Assembly: GCA_964036045.1 (NCBI GenBank)
Contig: OZ038383.1
Location: forward strand, 9,874,430-9,938,429
Reading direction: 5' to 3'
DNA from: Eutreptiella sp. 'Long Island Sound 2002'
Taxonomy: Eukaryota > Euglenozoa > Euglenophyceae > Eutreptiales > Eutreptiaceae
DNA length: 64,000 bases
Shown: piece by piece, positions 1 to 11,103 of the stretch
Layout: every line of letters begins with the position of its first letter
Position numbering within the stretch: position 1 is the first letter of the stretch
Notes under the pieces: model-generated
What the model saw: only the letters and a program-made list of their open reading frames with translations
Databases searched by the model: none
Told to the model about the DNA's origin: nothing
Program-made: the position numbers and the translations under genes

Positions 1-1759
1 ACGCCGTGTTCGTCCAGTCGGTGAGGGCGGTATCGTTGCCGGCGGCGATGGCGTCCTCCAGCATTCGCATGGGGATGTCGATCCAGTGCGTCGGCGGGAC
101 CCGCCGGATGTTCATCAGGCGGTCCACCCGCCACGCCATCCATTCGCTGTGCGGCTCGAACAGGAAGCCGTCCTGCGACACCTTCAGCACCGCGCGGATG
201 CCAGGCTCATGGTAGTGGACGTGGAACTTCACCGTCCGGGCGAACAGGAACGGCGCCGCCATCACTTTGATTGTCCGAATATTCGAGACGTTGGAGAGGT
301 ACGCCCCGCACTTCTCATCGACCTCGTCGGTGAAGTCGGTGATGGTGGGGTAGCAGCCCGACGGGTGGGCCTCACGGGCCTTGCGGTAGTCGGCGTCCGT
401 GGCCTGCACCTCCGCGTCCATGTGCCGCGTGTGCGAGACGTTGTGGAACGCCACGGTTGGCTCGTAGTACTTGTCCAACGGGACACACGGGCACAGACGC
501 GCGACGTGCTTGGCCCAGATCGTGCAGTTCGGCAGTGCGCTCGCGTTGTACATCACGTTGATGTAGCACACTTTGTCGGTGGCGTTGAAGCCGGGGGCCC
601 AATTCCGGTTGCGGTGGGCCACGCAGGAGCTGCAGTTGTACATCGCCCGCATGGCGTCGCAGGAGTTGATGCTGGTGAACTGGAGGCCTCGTTCAGAGCA
701 GACGTTGGAGCGCTTGTAGCAGAACATCTCGCAGGACTCTGACTCTCTGGAGGTCAGGGGCATCAGATTGGGCAGCCACAAATGGCGGTCCTGCCACTCG
801 AGCGTATGCAGCCGCTGGAGGAACTGGTGGCGGGTTCCGCGGCGCAACCACCCGTGGGTGCGTGCGGAAGGCGGGCCTTTGTGGGCGTACTGCCCCTCCT
901 GGGCGTGGACCGCCACCGTCATCGGCACCTGCAGCTCATCGGAGTGCGCCAAATGGTGCTGCTCGTAGATGCCCCACCAAAACCAATAGGCCTCCCCAAA
1001 CTCGGCGGTGGCGGCGGACAGTGCAGGCACCCAAGGCGGTTGCACGTACCTGATGGTGACCACCCCCCCGTGCGGCTCGGCCTGCCCGAGGGTGGTCGGG
1101 ACGTTGTACAGGCGGGTGTCGAGACCACTGCCCATGGCACTGAACGTTTCGGCGGCGGCTGACAGCAGCGACGATGAGGGCTTCCCGTTGCGACGCTCCG
1201 CATACGTCGATACCGCGGCGTTCAGGGCACTGAGGGAGGGGCACAACACCGAAATGCCCGCAACGTCACTGTAAGTGCCAGAGGACAGGTTCACATGCAG
1301 CAACGCATCGGGGGACTGCACGACGACGACATCCTCCGAGAGCAGGACCACCCGCTGGTACTGCACGAGCGACCAGACTGCGAGCGCAGTCACGTTGTCG
1401 TACTGATGTGGGGGCACAGACCCGAGCACCGACCGCAACGACGAGGGCATTGCGTCCATCCCGTCCATGACTTCGCACACTGTGCGCAGTTGCTGCATGG
1501 CTAAAGGATTGAGTCCCTTGGGCGCCACAAGGCACAGCACTTGGCAGCGCCGACGTTGCACACAAGGGGAGTGCATCCTTAACGATGCGAGAGCCGCCAC
1601 ACAACCGTCAACAATGCTGCCGTTGCCGACAACCATCAGGTATGCAAACGGACTCGGGCTGCTCCTCGTACCTGGGATGCGGCGATGGATCCGGTAGAAA
1701 GGTGCCATGGACACCAAAGTCAGAATGAAGATGAACAGAATGGTCTTGCATCGTTTCAT
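1..1759 (-). CDS. GT8/glycogenin-like type II membrane glycosyltransferase with Cys-rich C-terminal domain (3' end outside window)
   Basis: A single uninterrupted minus-strand frame runs from ATG at 1757-1759 to the window edge (586 codons, no stop), so the C-terminus is missing. Residues 6-20 form a short hydrophobic signal anchor after MKRCK, giving a Golgi-type II topology. About ten N-glycosylation sequons (for example N46, N122, N157, N392, N405, N440, N490, N575) support a lumenal location. Residues 120-155 (YDNVTALAVWSLVQYQ, then VVLLSEDVVVV and SPDALL) align by eye with the glycogenin/GT8 segment around the catalytic DxD, and YVQPPW near 238-243 recalls the family's KPW motif. Residues 343-380 (CEMFCYKRSNVC, INSCDAM, YNCSSC) match the Cys-rich module I associate with GT18/MGAT5-type and algal glycosyltransferases. 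The usual DAD is replaced by SED (141-143), so metal binding may be altered. It probably modifies glycoproteins or cell-wall glycans; the substrate is unknown. It is intron-free and GC-rich, unlike the flanking DNA. I am confident it is coding and less so of the family. Confidence 0.8.
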   Translation of the reverse strand, partial: MKRCKTILFIFILTLVSMAPFYRIHRRIPGTRSSPSPFAYLMVVGNGSIVDGCVAALASLRMHSPCVQRRRCQVLCLVAPKGLNPLAMQQLRTVCEVMDGMDAMPSSLRSVLGSVPPHQYDNVTALAVWSLVQYQRVVLLSEDVVVVQSPDALLHVNLSSGTYSDVAGISVLCPSLSALNAAVSTYAERRNGKPSSSLLSAAAETFSAMGSGLDTRLYNVPTTLGQAEPHGGVVTIRYVQPPWVPALSAATAEFGEAYWFWWGIYEQHHLAHSDELQVPMTVAVHAQEGQYAHKGPPSARTHGWLRRGTRHQFLQRLHTLEWQDRHLWLPNLMPLTSRESESCEMFCYKRSNVCSERGLQFTSINSCDAMRAMYNCSSCVAHRNRNWAPGFNATDKVCYINVMYNASALPNCTIWAKHVARLCPCVPLDKYYEPTVAFHNVSHTRHMDAEVQATDADYRKAREAHPSGCYPTITDFTDEVDEKCGAYLSNVSNIRTIKVMAAPFLFARTVKFHVHYHEPGIRAVLKVSQDGFLFEPHSEWMAWRVDRLMNIRRVPPTHWIDIPMRMLEDAIAAGNDTALTDWTNTA

Positions 1760-2151
1760 GGTCAGGCATGGTTCGCAATCAGAGCGAGGCTCAGAAGATG
1801 GGCATCAGCATCACCCTTATGGACATAGAAAGCGGCAGCAGCAGTGAAAGATGTCATTTGAGCTGAAACCATATCTTCTGCTAAGCATGCATGCTTGCAC
1901 TCTTGAGAGGTTCCAAGAGACTCAAATAAAGTGCCTGGGGGTGCCAAGGACATGTTTAAAGCTTGCAATGGACAACCTGGTATGTTGGCCCCAGGCTTTA
2001 TAGCTAGCAGCGCAGTTGTCGACTCCACATAGAATCAACAACCTTGTATCCTGGATAACCGGAGGGTGTGAATACTGCGTATGCGTTTTTCAGTAGTATG
2101 AGCTCCCAGCTTCTGATCAATGCGCAAATGCTAACCTTTCCAGTTACCCTG

Positions 2152-2254
2152 CCCCCCCCCCCCCCCTGGTCCAGCCCCCCCAGAGGGACGACGGTTCCCC
2201 CTGGGGGGAGGTTTGTCGCTAAGTGATGGTCCGCCCCCCAGGGGGGGGGGGGGG
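2152..2254. repeat. Inverted homopolymer pair (C15 ... G14)
   Basis: A run of 15 C followed by TGG (2,152-2,169) faces CCA followed by 14 G (about 2,238-2,254), so the two ends are complementary over roughly 17 bases. Shorter C5TG6 and C6AG motifs lie between or overlap them. The sequence could form a hairpin or a triplex/G-quadruplex. Run lengths may be sequencing-sensitive. Confidence 0.75.
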
Positions 2255-2505
2255 AGATGGATACCACCTCAGACTAAAAATCGGCCCATGCTGTGCACAA
2301 TTCATGGCCAAGTCTTTGCACTGCGTGCGCACTGCGTGTGCACTGCGTGGGCACTGCGTGCATACTGCGCACGCAGAGGCCGGGATACTCACCCAAGAAT
2401 ACCTGTCACCTGACTGGTTGCACAGCGAAGCAGCAAAGCCCACATGAGAAGGACGAAACTGCCTTCAACTTGGTACTCCACTGTCCCTATGAACAAACCA
2501 CTCAT

Positions 2506-2712
2506 CCTTGTAAAGTCCGCTTGCTTCGAGTGTTTCGGTGCCCGTGGCTTCGCTCTTGGAGGCGGCGATGAGGTGTCCCTTGACTCGGAGCGCGGGGAAT
2601 GCGTTGTCCGTGGTCTCTTGGGTGATGGGGACCGCAAATAGGGTGAAGGGGAGGGCGGTGGTGACTCTGAGCGTGGACGCGACAAACTTGTTGATGGCGA
2701 GCGAGGTCAGTG
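2506..2712 (-). pseudogene. RS/SP-rich open segment, possible SR-like exon or relic
   Basis: On the minus strand, an open stretch downstream of a TGA encodes a peptide rich in Ser-Pro and Arg-Ser. It includes SRPRSESPPPSPSPY, SPSPKRPRTTHSP and RSESRDTSSPPPR. The composition is that of an RS-like tail of a splicing-related protein, but there is no ATG in frame, no RNA-binding domain nearby and no clear splice boundaries. It may be an exon of an unrecognised gene, a decayed copy of an SR-type gene, or chance low complexity. It is unrelated in sequence to the intact SR gene at 23,451-25,953. Confidence 0.3.
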
Positions 2713-2922
2713 ATGTGGTGGGGATGAAGGCCGTACCACAAACTCGTCAAGGTCCGCGGGCTATGTATGGCTACATCACCCCTGCCTTCTCGGGGTCCCC
2801 ATAGTGGGGAGAGATCAATACGGGGGATGGAAAATGGGTAAAAATGGTTGACATTGGGCAACAAAGGGTGCCAATTCAAATGTGCCACATCCCAAATGCA
2901 TAGGAAGCTAAAAAAAAAACCC

Positions 2923-3027
2923 GGTATGGAACCAAAAACTTGTCAAAAGGGGCCAAAAGTACGCTCTGAGTATTGGCCGACATTCAAAACTTCGCACTGC
3001 GTGCGCACTGCGTGCATGGCATTCCCC
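2923..3027. repeat. Dispersed repeat family 1, copy 1
   Basis: About 105 bp starting GGTATGGAACCAAAAACTTG and ending with TGCGTGCATGGCATTCCCC recurs at 6,406-6,516 with scattered substitutions. Its second half contains GCACTGCGTGCG direct repeats, and the same GCACTGCGTG motif is also reiterated at about 2,319-2,373. The copies are diverged, so this looks like an old dispersed element; no transposase or terminal repeats are visible. Confidence 0.8.
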
Positions 3028-3171
3028 ATGGCCAGTCACTTGCTTGCTGTTGGTCGCCAAAGGCTCTTGGATACACACTGAGCTGCATGGATGCTGATGG
3101 TGTGAGGCGCACGATGCAAACAAGCAGAGTTCTCAATGCACGGCATCCATCCATCAGTTATCTGGCTGCCC

Positions 3172-3477
3172 CTACTGCTGAACAGGGACAGTGTAAAACT
3201 TCCTCTTAAGAGTCTTGAACTGCTGTACATGTTCCCCATCAGCCACAGGGATGGACGAACTGGCTGCAGCAAGCTTTGCTGCAGGCTGCATTGCACGTTT
3301 GGGTGCAGGTTTGGGCACTGTTGGTGCCCCCAGCTTTTTGGGGATCTTCCTCCAGGATGTTGGGTACAATACGGCTTGTCATGCACCTTCAGTGGCACCA
3401 CGCTTGTACAAGATGCTTTGGTACTGTTCACCAAGGACGGAAGGACCTTGGACAACAGCAATTACAGGGTCCTTCAT
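3172..3477 (-). pseudogene. GEHVQ-FK family relic, copy 1
   Basis: Reading from an ATG at 3,475-3,477, the minus strand gives about 32 residues (MKDPVIAVVQGP..., LGEQYQSILYKRG), an in-frame TGA, then 66 open residues. These include KIPKKLGAPTVPKPAPKRA and end SIPVADGEHVQQFKTLKRK, FYTVPVQQ, stop. The tail aligns with the relic at 8,729-9,143 (IPV..GEHVQ.FK...KFYT) and with shorter tails at 9.4, 9.7 and 20.4 kb. The internal stop marks it as decayed unless an intron removes it. The family function is unknown to me. The Lys/Pro/Ala-rich linker ahead of the tail suggests a nucleic-acid-binding or structural protein, which is inference only. Confidence 0.5.
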
Positions 3478-6405
3478 AGAACACGCAGCGCACAGTGCTT
3501 TGAGGGAACATTTTCAGAGGTTGGAGGAGTGAGGAGTGCAATGGGCCAAGAAAAAGGAGGTATACATGAGCTCTGACAAGGATGTCTCACAGGGGTGGTC
3601 CTGTGCAACATGACACTGATGCGTTTTCTTTTGGAACTAACCGGTGACGGTTCCCAGATGGACAGGGGGGGGGGGGGGGCTGGACAAGGGCCATGATGTC
3701 AGGTTTTGTAATAACCAGCATGACCCTGACCTCATGCCAGACTCCATCAGTTCAACTGTTCAACCGTTCTGCAATCATAAAAGTATTTTGTCTTGCTGCT
3801 CCTGCAGCGCAAACCAGATCAGCACCGAATGTTGCCTTGAGATCACCGCACTGAGATGCCCATCGAATGTTTCACAGGCCATCTGGGTCAGCTCATCCCC
3901 CTCACCGGGCTTCCTTGAGACCATCGGCCTACCATGGTTAGTTCCCGCCACCAAGGCTTGGTACAGTACCAGTACAGTACCTCAAACCACCAGTACTTCA
4001 AGTTTCACACAGTGGAGCCGCAAGGCTTGGCACCTGGACAAGAAGGCCGCATGCAGGTCAACAAAGCGCTCCACACATGCACGTCCTGGTATGCATATGC
4101 AGCAATGTTCAGCAGTTCTCAACAAACTTCCATTCCGCTGTTAGCGGACTTTCATATGTACAACCGTCAGGTTGTCACTTGTTCATCCAACACGTAGCCG
4201 TGTTTTGTCGGGCACAACCTCTAGCCTACATGCTACAGTGCAAAGGGACAATGGCCTGCGGGTCAGCACGACAAGCTTGCGTGATGCTGGCACTACCGTG
4301 GCCAACTTGTTATGCCACCCTTCAGCCAAGGGCAAGTGTGTTCAGGGCAGGGCAAAAAACTTTGGGGTTCATGCTAACTACAATCACATAACCTGTGCAT
4401 CGTGCTAAATAGCCCAAGGGGGCAGAAGGCGACAAACCGGAGCCGGGCAAAAGGAATACACATACGCGGGGCTTGGGGCCTGCAACCAAAAAAAAAACGG
4501 ACCTGAAGTGAAGCATGACTAATCTAAGAACCAAAAGAGAAGGATGTGCACATTGTCTCCTTCTGCAGCTACGAGCTACAGGGCGCCAACTCTGGTGGTA
4601 GAGCAACCAGCATCAATGCTGCAGATGCTGGTTCAATGTATACTAGGGCACTCCGCCTCTTGCAGGTGGAGGAGGAGTACGAGGAGGACACGCGCTCCCA
4701 CGCTACAGACGGGGTCGGTGGCGGGGCACACTGCTACGGGCATACATGCAGAAGAAGCTGCTTTGTTCTGTTTTGTGCCAAATCCATAAAACAAAATCAG
4801 AAAAAGATGAGACGCACCAACCAGCGACCCATGGTATTGGTGGAGGGGCGCACTGCTAAAGCGGTTGGTGGTGGGGCTGTCACCACTGGCTCCCTTGCCA
4901 CGCCAGAAATCGAAACAGCAACCATGGTTCTCTCATCCCGGACGAAGACGACTATACTAGCCTAGGCCTCGTGTCTTACATCTGTACATAACAGGGCATC
5001 CAGTTTGTTTGGTGCATCCCAATCCTCATTACCCTAGAAACCTATGTTGAAAGCAGTATGGTACAACTTTGGCCCAAAAATTAATATGTTTAGGGGGTCA
5101 CAAGGGAAATTTTCTAACCCCATGAAATGGTATACAACTGCAGGAAAGTGCAGGTGACCAACACGACATGTTTGAGTCTCCTCCAGGGCTTGCACGCTCC
5201 AGTGGCTTGTGAAACAGACTAGGCCACTAGACAGCATAGAGGCGGTACCCAGCTGGCCCGCTCCTAGCAATGCCTGCGGCCGGCAAGGGGGCACTTGTGG
5301 TGGATGCACCATGGATGAGGAGACACTGTTGTGTGCGGTTGGTCTGTGGTGTGGATCCCTAGCCATGACGCCTGGCGATGTCTGCATCTATCGTATTAAC
5401 CTTGCAATCCCTGGGGGCACTACCCTTTCATCTGCACGCTCCGATCATGGCGTTGCGCTTGTGGGTATTGCACCGTCATGGGCGCTGTGAGGCGGCGTTT
5501 GGACAAGCTTGTTGAGCAGACTTGTGACCTTTGCCACCGGGGCGAAATCCGTGTGTCCTCCGGCTCGCGCTTGGCCGGCCGTTCCATGCGGATACGAGCA
5601 ATACGCGTTCTGTCGCGTTTGGTGTGCGTCTTGGTGCATGGTTCATGTCCCGTGCGTCTCACCTTGGGTCTGCGTCGATTGCTTGATGCGTGTCCTTGTC
5701 TTGTCTCGTATGTCACATTGATGTCTTTGATGTATGATGTCTCATGGGAGTAGCGCGGACGCGACACGATCGGCGTCGACGCCAAGACGACTGCGAGGAG
5801 CAAGCTTCTGGCATTGGCATGACCACCTGAAGCAGTGTTCAACATGGTGATTGTGTCACCGTGGCATCAGTGGCCGTAGCCACGGCATTTGGTGCCATCG
5901 CGTCTATGGTGACGTGAGCTATGTTCACGGCAGGTGTGGACACAGAGGATGGCTGTTTGGTGCCGCTCGAAGAGGGGGGAAAGGCACGTTTGGTGGGCCG
6001 GAGCCGGCCATATGGCCTACTGGGCGCCTGCTTTCACGGATACGACGGCAGGAAGTCCCACACAAAAAGCCTCGGCTTTCCCCCTCACAGCCCAAGATGG
6101 GTTTTGGTTGGTGGGCCAGAATTAGAGAGGCCGTGAAAGCCATCCTCGGTAGGCGTTCTTGGATGGTCGGGCTAGATTCTCTGGAGTCTCGTCACTCCTC
6201 AGCTCCCTTCTTCCTTTCAATAAGTGCAGCTCATGGCATAAGGTCACATATCTATACTATATTCCCAAGATTGTCCACAGCCACGGTTATCTTATAAAGA
6301 TGGCCTGCGTACTTGGGATTGAAAAGGACATCCGACAAATCTCCACCCGCTGAGCATATGGGCATGTTGTCGGTAAAATGTGTTGCGAAATACGGGGAAA
6401 ACCCA

Positions 6406-6516
6406 AGTATGGAACCAAAAACTTGTCAAAGGGGGCCAAAAGTAGGGTCTGAGTAATTGCCGACATCCAAAACTTCGCACTGCGTGTGCAGCGTGCACTG
6501 TGTGCATGGCATTCCC
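6406..6516. repeat. Dispersed repeat family 1, copy 2
   Basis: Second copy of the element at 2,923-3,027, in the same orientation. The shared core is GTATGGAACCAAAAACTTGT, then a CCAAAAGTA..TCTGAGTA segment, then CAAAACTTCGCACTGCGTG and TGTGCATGGCATTCCC. The internal GCACTGCGTG reiteration is shorter here. Confidence 0.8.
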
Positions 6517-6755
6517 ATATGCTCACACTAAAAATTGCTGAAACATGGCCAGTGTGCACTATATGCAATGGTTGGGTGATGCTATTGGTGTGTATGGGTA
6601 AAACACGCTTTGGGGGCATTATCTGGGGGGAAGTGGTGATGATGCATGCACAAAAGTTTCCCATTTCAACTTCTACGCATGGTTATGTTTGTTGAAACCC
6701 TATCCACACAGGTGTATTTCTGTGCGTGCACAACTTCAACGCATTGTCTTTCCCC

Positions 6756-6809
6756 ACATTTCCTCTCTTGTTTGCCATTTATACATTTCCTCTCTTGTTT
6801 GCCATTTAT
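6756..6809. repeat. 27-bp tandem duplication
   Basis: Two exact adjacent copies of a 27-bp unit beginning ACATTTCCTCTCTTGTTTGC (6,756-6,782 and 6,783-6,809). The copies are identical, so the duplication is recent. It lies in AT-richer noncoding DNA. Confidence 0.9.
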
Positions 6810-7211
6810 GAGTTTGTTTTTTTAAAACACTTCTAAGTCCATGTGTACTTCTACACATGGTTATGTCGCTTGAAACCAAACCCAGACAAGTCTAATTCTG
6901 TACATGTAGAATTTTTTCTACACATTACATCTCTTTCTTATTGGTCGTGAGAGCCGGGCCCCATTCGTATCTCAAGCAAAACGGCCTCCTTGGCAGGGGA
7001 TGTGGGCGGTTGCAACCATCGACACCGTAGGGATGAGGTTTTTGGAGTGGAGGAGACCGTTGTTGCATGCAGACCCCTGAGGCCACCGCGTCCCTGCCTT
7101 CCTTCCGAAAGGGTATACGTTGCACTAAAGCGTTGCACCCTCTGACGCGCGCACTGCGCGCGGTGCGATGCACGGTGCGTTTCAGCACCCTCTCATGCAC
7201 CTATTACTTTG

Positions 7212-7693
7212 AAGATGATGAAGCCTACCAAATTGAGGTGGGACAAAGCCTTCGAGCAAGATCCCCTCGCCTAGCTTCGAGCCTTGCAATGGATCCCGGG
7301 ATGGCAATATGTCGCCTTCATGGAACTGTCCATGTACTTTGAGTTGCACGCTCGCAGAGCTCTCCCATCAACCCCCCAAGTGTGTACAGAGGGGAAACTC
7401 TCCGGCTGCCAGAAAGAGCACGAGTGCTCCAACCTGCGCTGGCCATTCTGCACTAGCATCTACTAACGAGACGTATCTTCGTGGGAGGAGTGTTGACCAA
7501 ATGCAACGCCCTTGTCCCACTAGGGGGACCCATGGTGGTGGGCCCATTGGCACGCCCGTACTTCACTAGCAGGCACGAAATGCTATCCATGATTTTGGGG
7601 TTGAGAAAGTACTATGAAACCGCAGGGTATGCAAGTCCTCCTAGCAACCGGCACGAGTACCCCGCCACTCCGTGGGGGGCGGTTGCCAAGTGA
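7212..7693 (+). pseudogene. Interrupted unidentified coding sequence
   Basis: From 7,212 the plus strand reads MMKPTKLRWDKAFEQDPLA, a TAG, then LRALQWIPGWQYVAFMELS and a Cys-containing stretch to a stop near 7,466. After a frame change, a second open segment (7,481-7,693) reads VLTKCNALVPLGGPMVV and FTSRHEMLSMILGLRKYYE, ending WGAVAK. The peptide composition is protein-like and continuous apart from one stop and one frame change. I therefore read it as a decayed gene or retroelement fragment and not as chance. I recognise no domain. The breaks could be introns, but no convincing splice pair was found. Confidence 0.4.
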
Positions 7694-8049
7694 CGGCTAA
7701 AGTGACCCCGCTATGAGATACAGATGCGTGTGCACGACCGGCACTGTTCAGAACAAAGCAGGAGTGCAAAGCAAAAGTCGAAGAAAGAAGCTCTTCAATG
7801 ACATGTCATAGGCGCCTTTCGCTGCACTAGAAGTGAACACAGAGATTGCGAAACAAGTCCACTGCACCTAAGTCCTATGAACTGATTCTAGTTGAATAAT
7901 GCATCACTGGACACTACCGACCCCCCTCCCCCGGTGGACTCCCCAATCCACCCGAGGCTGTTCGGAGAGGAAGCAAGACACAGATAGTATAACAAGTAGG
8001 TCAAATGACCAATCGGCAAAAAAAATCGGAACGGGCCCCAGAGTGGCAC

Positions 8050-8105
8050 AGATGCCATGATGCGTAGCACGTGCCCTAGATGCCATGATGCGTAGCACGT
8101 GCCCT
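8050..8105. repeat. 28-bp tandem duplication
   Basis: Two exact adjacent copies of a 28-bp unit beginning AGATGCCATGATGCGTAGCA (8,050-8,077 and 8,078-8,105). Confidence 0.9.
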
Positions 8106-8728
8106 GCCAATGCGCGGATCGCCGAAGCCATGCCGTGAGGTCCTGGTCTGAGTCGCCTAGTGACTTTGGTAGCTGCGGTGCTATTAACAGGACCCATCGC
8201 AGAGTACTCGGTACGTCCTAGGCAGTTTTTGCCAGCAACCGATGCACAGCGGCTTGCATGGAAGCGCGCACCGCGTGTAGCGGGTATCCTGATAACACGG
8301 CGAGCTGCATCCACATCACGGTTGACAGCAAGAAAGCACCCCAAGATTTAAGAAAAGGCAGGGCATTGGACAACGCAGACAAGATTATGTTTGTGGTCCG
8401 GCGACTGCTGGTGGCCCAAAAGCTTTGCAGGGGGGCACCAAATTTCAAGGCTCCGGTGCTATCCAAGGCGTTGGGGTGGGCATGGCAGAATACGGCAACT
8501 TGGGATACATATACAGACCCGCCCATGCAGCGAACAGAGGTGGTCATGCAGGCACCGTAACCGACTGCCGGGGGGTTGCATGGACATAGCACATCAAGTT
8601 TCCAGGCTGACTGCAGGGTCAAACAGGCTGTGTACATGGTAGTTTGTGGACTCAGGCACAGAATTTGCAGCACAAAACGAAAGAATTCAGCATAAGGAGC
8701 GTTCAAAGGGCTACCAATGTACTGAGAC

Positions 8729-9143
8729 CTACTCCTTGGCCGCCTCGGTGTAAAATTTCTTGGTCCTGCTCCACTTGACCTTGAAATCCTGCACATGCTC
8801 ACCACTTTCCACTGGAATGCTTTGGGCAGCAGTCGTGGGTGGTGGTTTGGCCCTTTTGGTAGGAGGCTTGGCAGGTGCAAGCAGATCTTTGGGAACCCAA
8901 TTCCCTTCGGGGATGTCCTCTGTAAAATATAACTTGGTCCCAAAACTGTGTACCATACCCCACACACCACGGGCACTCTTCACCCACAATCTCCATGTCA
9001 AAATTCAAATCACTATCATCATCCGTTGTGGGCACATTAGGCAATTCTTCGGCGGAAGTCAAGCTAGACACATCACTTTGTGCCCAACCATGCATTCCTT
9101 GCGCTCTCTTGTTGTCAAGTTCCATTTCGGCGAAAGTGAGCAA
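8729..9143 (-). pseudogene. GEHVQ-FK family relic, copy 2 (longest)
   Basis: Two overlapping minus-strand frames together look like one protein. The upstream frame (to about 9,000) has MELDNKRAQGMHGWAQSDVS and an acidic stretch TTDDDSDLNFDMEIVGEE. The downstream frame has GMVHSFGTKLYFTEDIPEG, a basic Pro/Lys linker (PAKPPTKRAKPPPTT) and the tail SIPVESGEHVQDFKVKWSR, KKFYTEAAKE, stop at 8,729. The change of frame near 9,000 is a frameshift or an unrecognised intron. The acidic-then-basic layout with a conserved tail suggests a small nuclear or structural protein; the family is unidentified. Copies share the minus orientation. Confidence 0.5.
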
Positions 9144-9376
9144 AAAGTCCTGCTAAGAGTACAAGGGATACAAGTGGCAGTGCCTCACAACACAGTCACA
9201 CACACAACAACTCAGTGAGCCGCAACAAAAAATTTTGTGTTGACCAAGTGACGCCCCCCCCCCCCCGGGGAAAGACAATGGGTGGGGCAGGACAGGGGGA
9301 GGGGGCGTGCCCTAGGTTCCATGAACGGTGAGAATGAAGATGGTTCATTGGTCTAAGGGTCCAGTATATAACTTTT

Positions 9377-9460
9377 TTGGGACCTTGACCACTAACTTTA
9401 AATTTCTAAACATGCTCGCCACTTTGCACCGCAATGGTCCCTGAACTGAGACATACCAGC
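9377..9460 (-). pseudogene. GEHVQ-FK family tail, copy 3
   Basis: The minus strand reads TIAVQSGEHV, stop, KFKVSGQGPKKVIYW, matching the tail pattern IPV..GEHV..FKV...KK.Y of copies 1 and 2 with an in-frame TAG in place of the Q. Only the tail is recognisable. Confidence 0.45.
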
Positions 9461-9709
9461 ATCAATGCCATCGTCCATGTTTTTCCTACAGGGAGAATGT
9501 GAACTCTGCCCCCGCCCACCTGTCCGGTCCCCAACTGTGTGCAACAATTTCCCCCCGCACACCCCGGGGAAAATGCCCAAAGTGATGGTTTTCCAAGTCT
9601 GCTGGGACGAATCAGAGGACATGTGGCACGCACAAAGACATGCACAAAGCAAAGGAGTAGGATGCACAGCATCAGTATAGAAATCATATGTTCTGATTTG
9701 TGTTCGCGT

Positions 9710-9815
9710 TTACTGAGAACCTGGCTCCATGTGCCATTTTACCTGGCAATGCTTCACCTTGAAGAGCTGAACATGCTCCAGGACTGGGTTTGCAAGGAAT
9801 ATCACGTGTGAAATG
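9710..9815 (-). pseudogene. GEHVQ-FK family tail, copy 4
   Basis: The minus strand reads ANPVLEHVQLFKVKHCQVKW, then HMEPGSQ and a stop. The EHVQ.FKVK core is shared with the other copies and, as EHVQLFKVK, exactly with copy 5 at about 20,436. Upstream sequence does not align by eye. Confidence 0.45.
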
Positions 9816-11103
9816 CTGCTTCCTGTGCTTCTCTCCCACGCAAAAAAAAAACGGTCAAAGTGACGGCTTACCCCCTGGGTATTCATCAAGAGCCAGACAA
9901 GAGTAGGTGGCGGGGGAAAATCCCTTCGTTCAAATGTCAAGATACGTTGGCCACAGGGTTAGCTTGAGAGGGTTTTTGTACCATTCAATCCACTTTGTCC
10001 TGACATCAGCAAATGCAGTACATCACTGCAGCACTTCGTGTAACATGACAATTTGAAACAAGAAATGGTCATGTCAAATCCAAATCATCTTTGTAGCTCA
10101 TTGTGGGCATAGGCCTATGAGATTCATTCAAGATTGCGTGTTCAATGGGGTGCCATACAACGTACCTTTTGAAAGCTGGTTGCCCACTGCAAGAGGCACA
10201 CAGCAGCCTTACCCTTTTACTCCCACCAACAACTGTAATTCAACTATGCTTTGGGGCAGGGGCCTACCACATGATCGCAACTCTGCTCAAGAAACCAGGC
10301 AAAATTCTGGTGTGCTGGCTCAAGACCGTGGCCTCAACTGGGGGGAAGGAGAATTAATAAAAAAAAACCACACAATGGAACACGGCGTGTAGAAATGCCC
10401 ATGTGCATGCTGATCACTGTTTGGCTCCCCAATTGAGGGTATTGCCAGAAGGTTCACACAAGATGTGAGAAGGGGCTTGGTAGGACATAGTCAACCCCAA
10501 GAACCAAAATCAACTTCAGTGAGGTGAGGGTTTGCTGTTGGGGCAAAACTTCGGCTTTAGGGGACTCAAAATGTGACAACTGCCGCCCGCTGCAAACGAA
10601 ATTGCCTCATACATATAACGCTCCACACAGCACAATTGCCGCAGGCAACAAGCTGTTCAGTGCATGCTGGATCAGGATCACCAGTGATAAGAGCGCGGCG
10701 CTGTGCAGAGGGCAGGAAGCAGGGACAGGGATTTAGCCTCTGGAACTCGATGACCAGGGATTGGCACTAAGGGAGATGATTCGATGCTAGAGCAATGTAC
10801 CACAAGAATTTCATGCTCTCGCTGCCCTTTGTGCCCCCCAACGTAAATCCCCCCCCCTTGGGGAGGCCCACCATTGTCCCCCTATTGTCTGCGGATGCAG
10901 TGCACACAGAAGCTCTGCTTTTTTATGTGCATGATACAAATGGGGTTAGGGGTGGGAGGGCATACAGCAAACATAGAATGCGAAGCCAGTGTGTCAGCCA
11001 GTCATGAAGCAAACTGGGCCTGGAGAAATGGATGCAAGGTTATAGGGGCTATGGGCGGGAAATAGTGGGCTGTATTCTTTGATGGCTAGAGCTTTCATTC
11101 ATG

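Larger units (their letters stand above)
1760..7211. other. Gene-poor interval with repeats and relics
   Basis: I see no confident intact gene here. The interval holds homopolymer C/G tracts, two copies of a dispersed repeat, one GEHVQ-family relic, an RS-like open segment and a 27-bp tandem duplication, all listed separately. Open frames of 90-140 codons exist near 4,546-4,965 (+), 5,478-5,753 (+) and 5,420-5,845 (-). The last two overlap on opposite strands and neither shows a recognisable domain, so I leave them uncalled. Confidence 0.6.

Noticed and set aside
5420-5845. Overlapping open frames on both strands (141 codons minus, 91 codons plus)
   Set aside because: Neither has a recognisable domain, and each is the shadow of the other; the coding strand cannot be decided.
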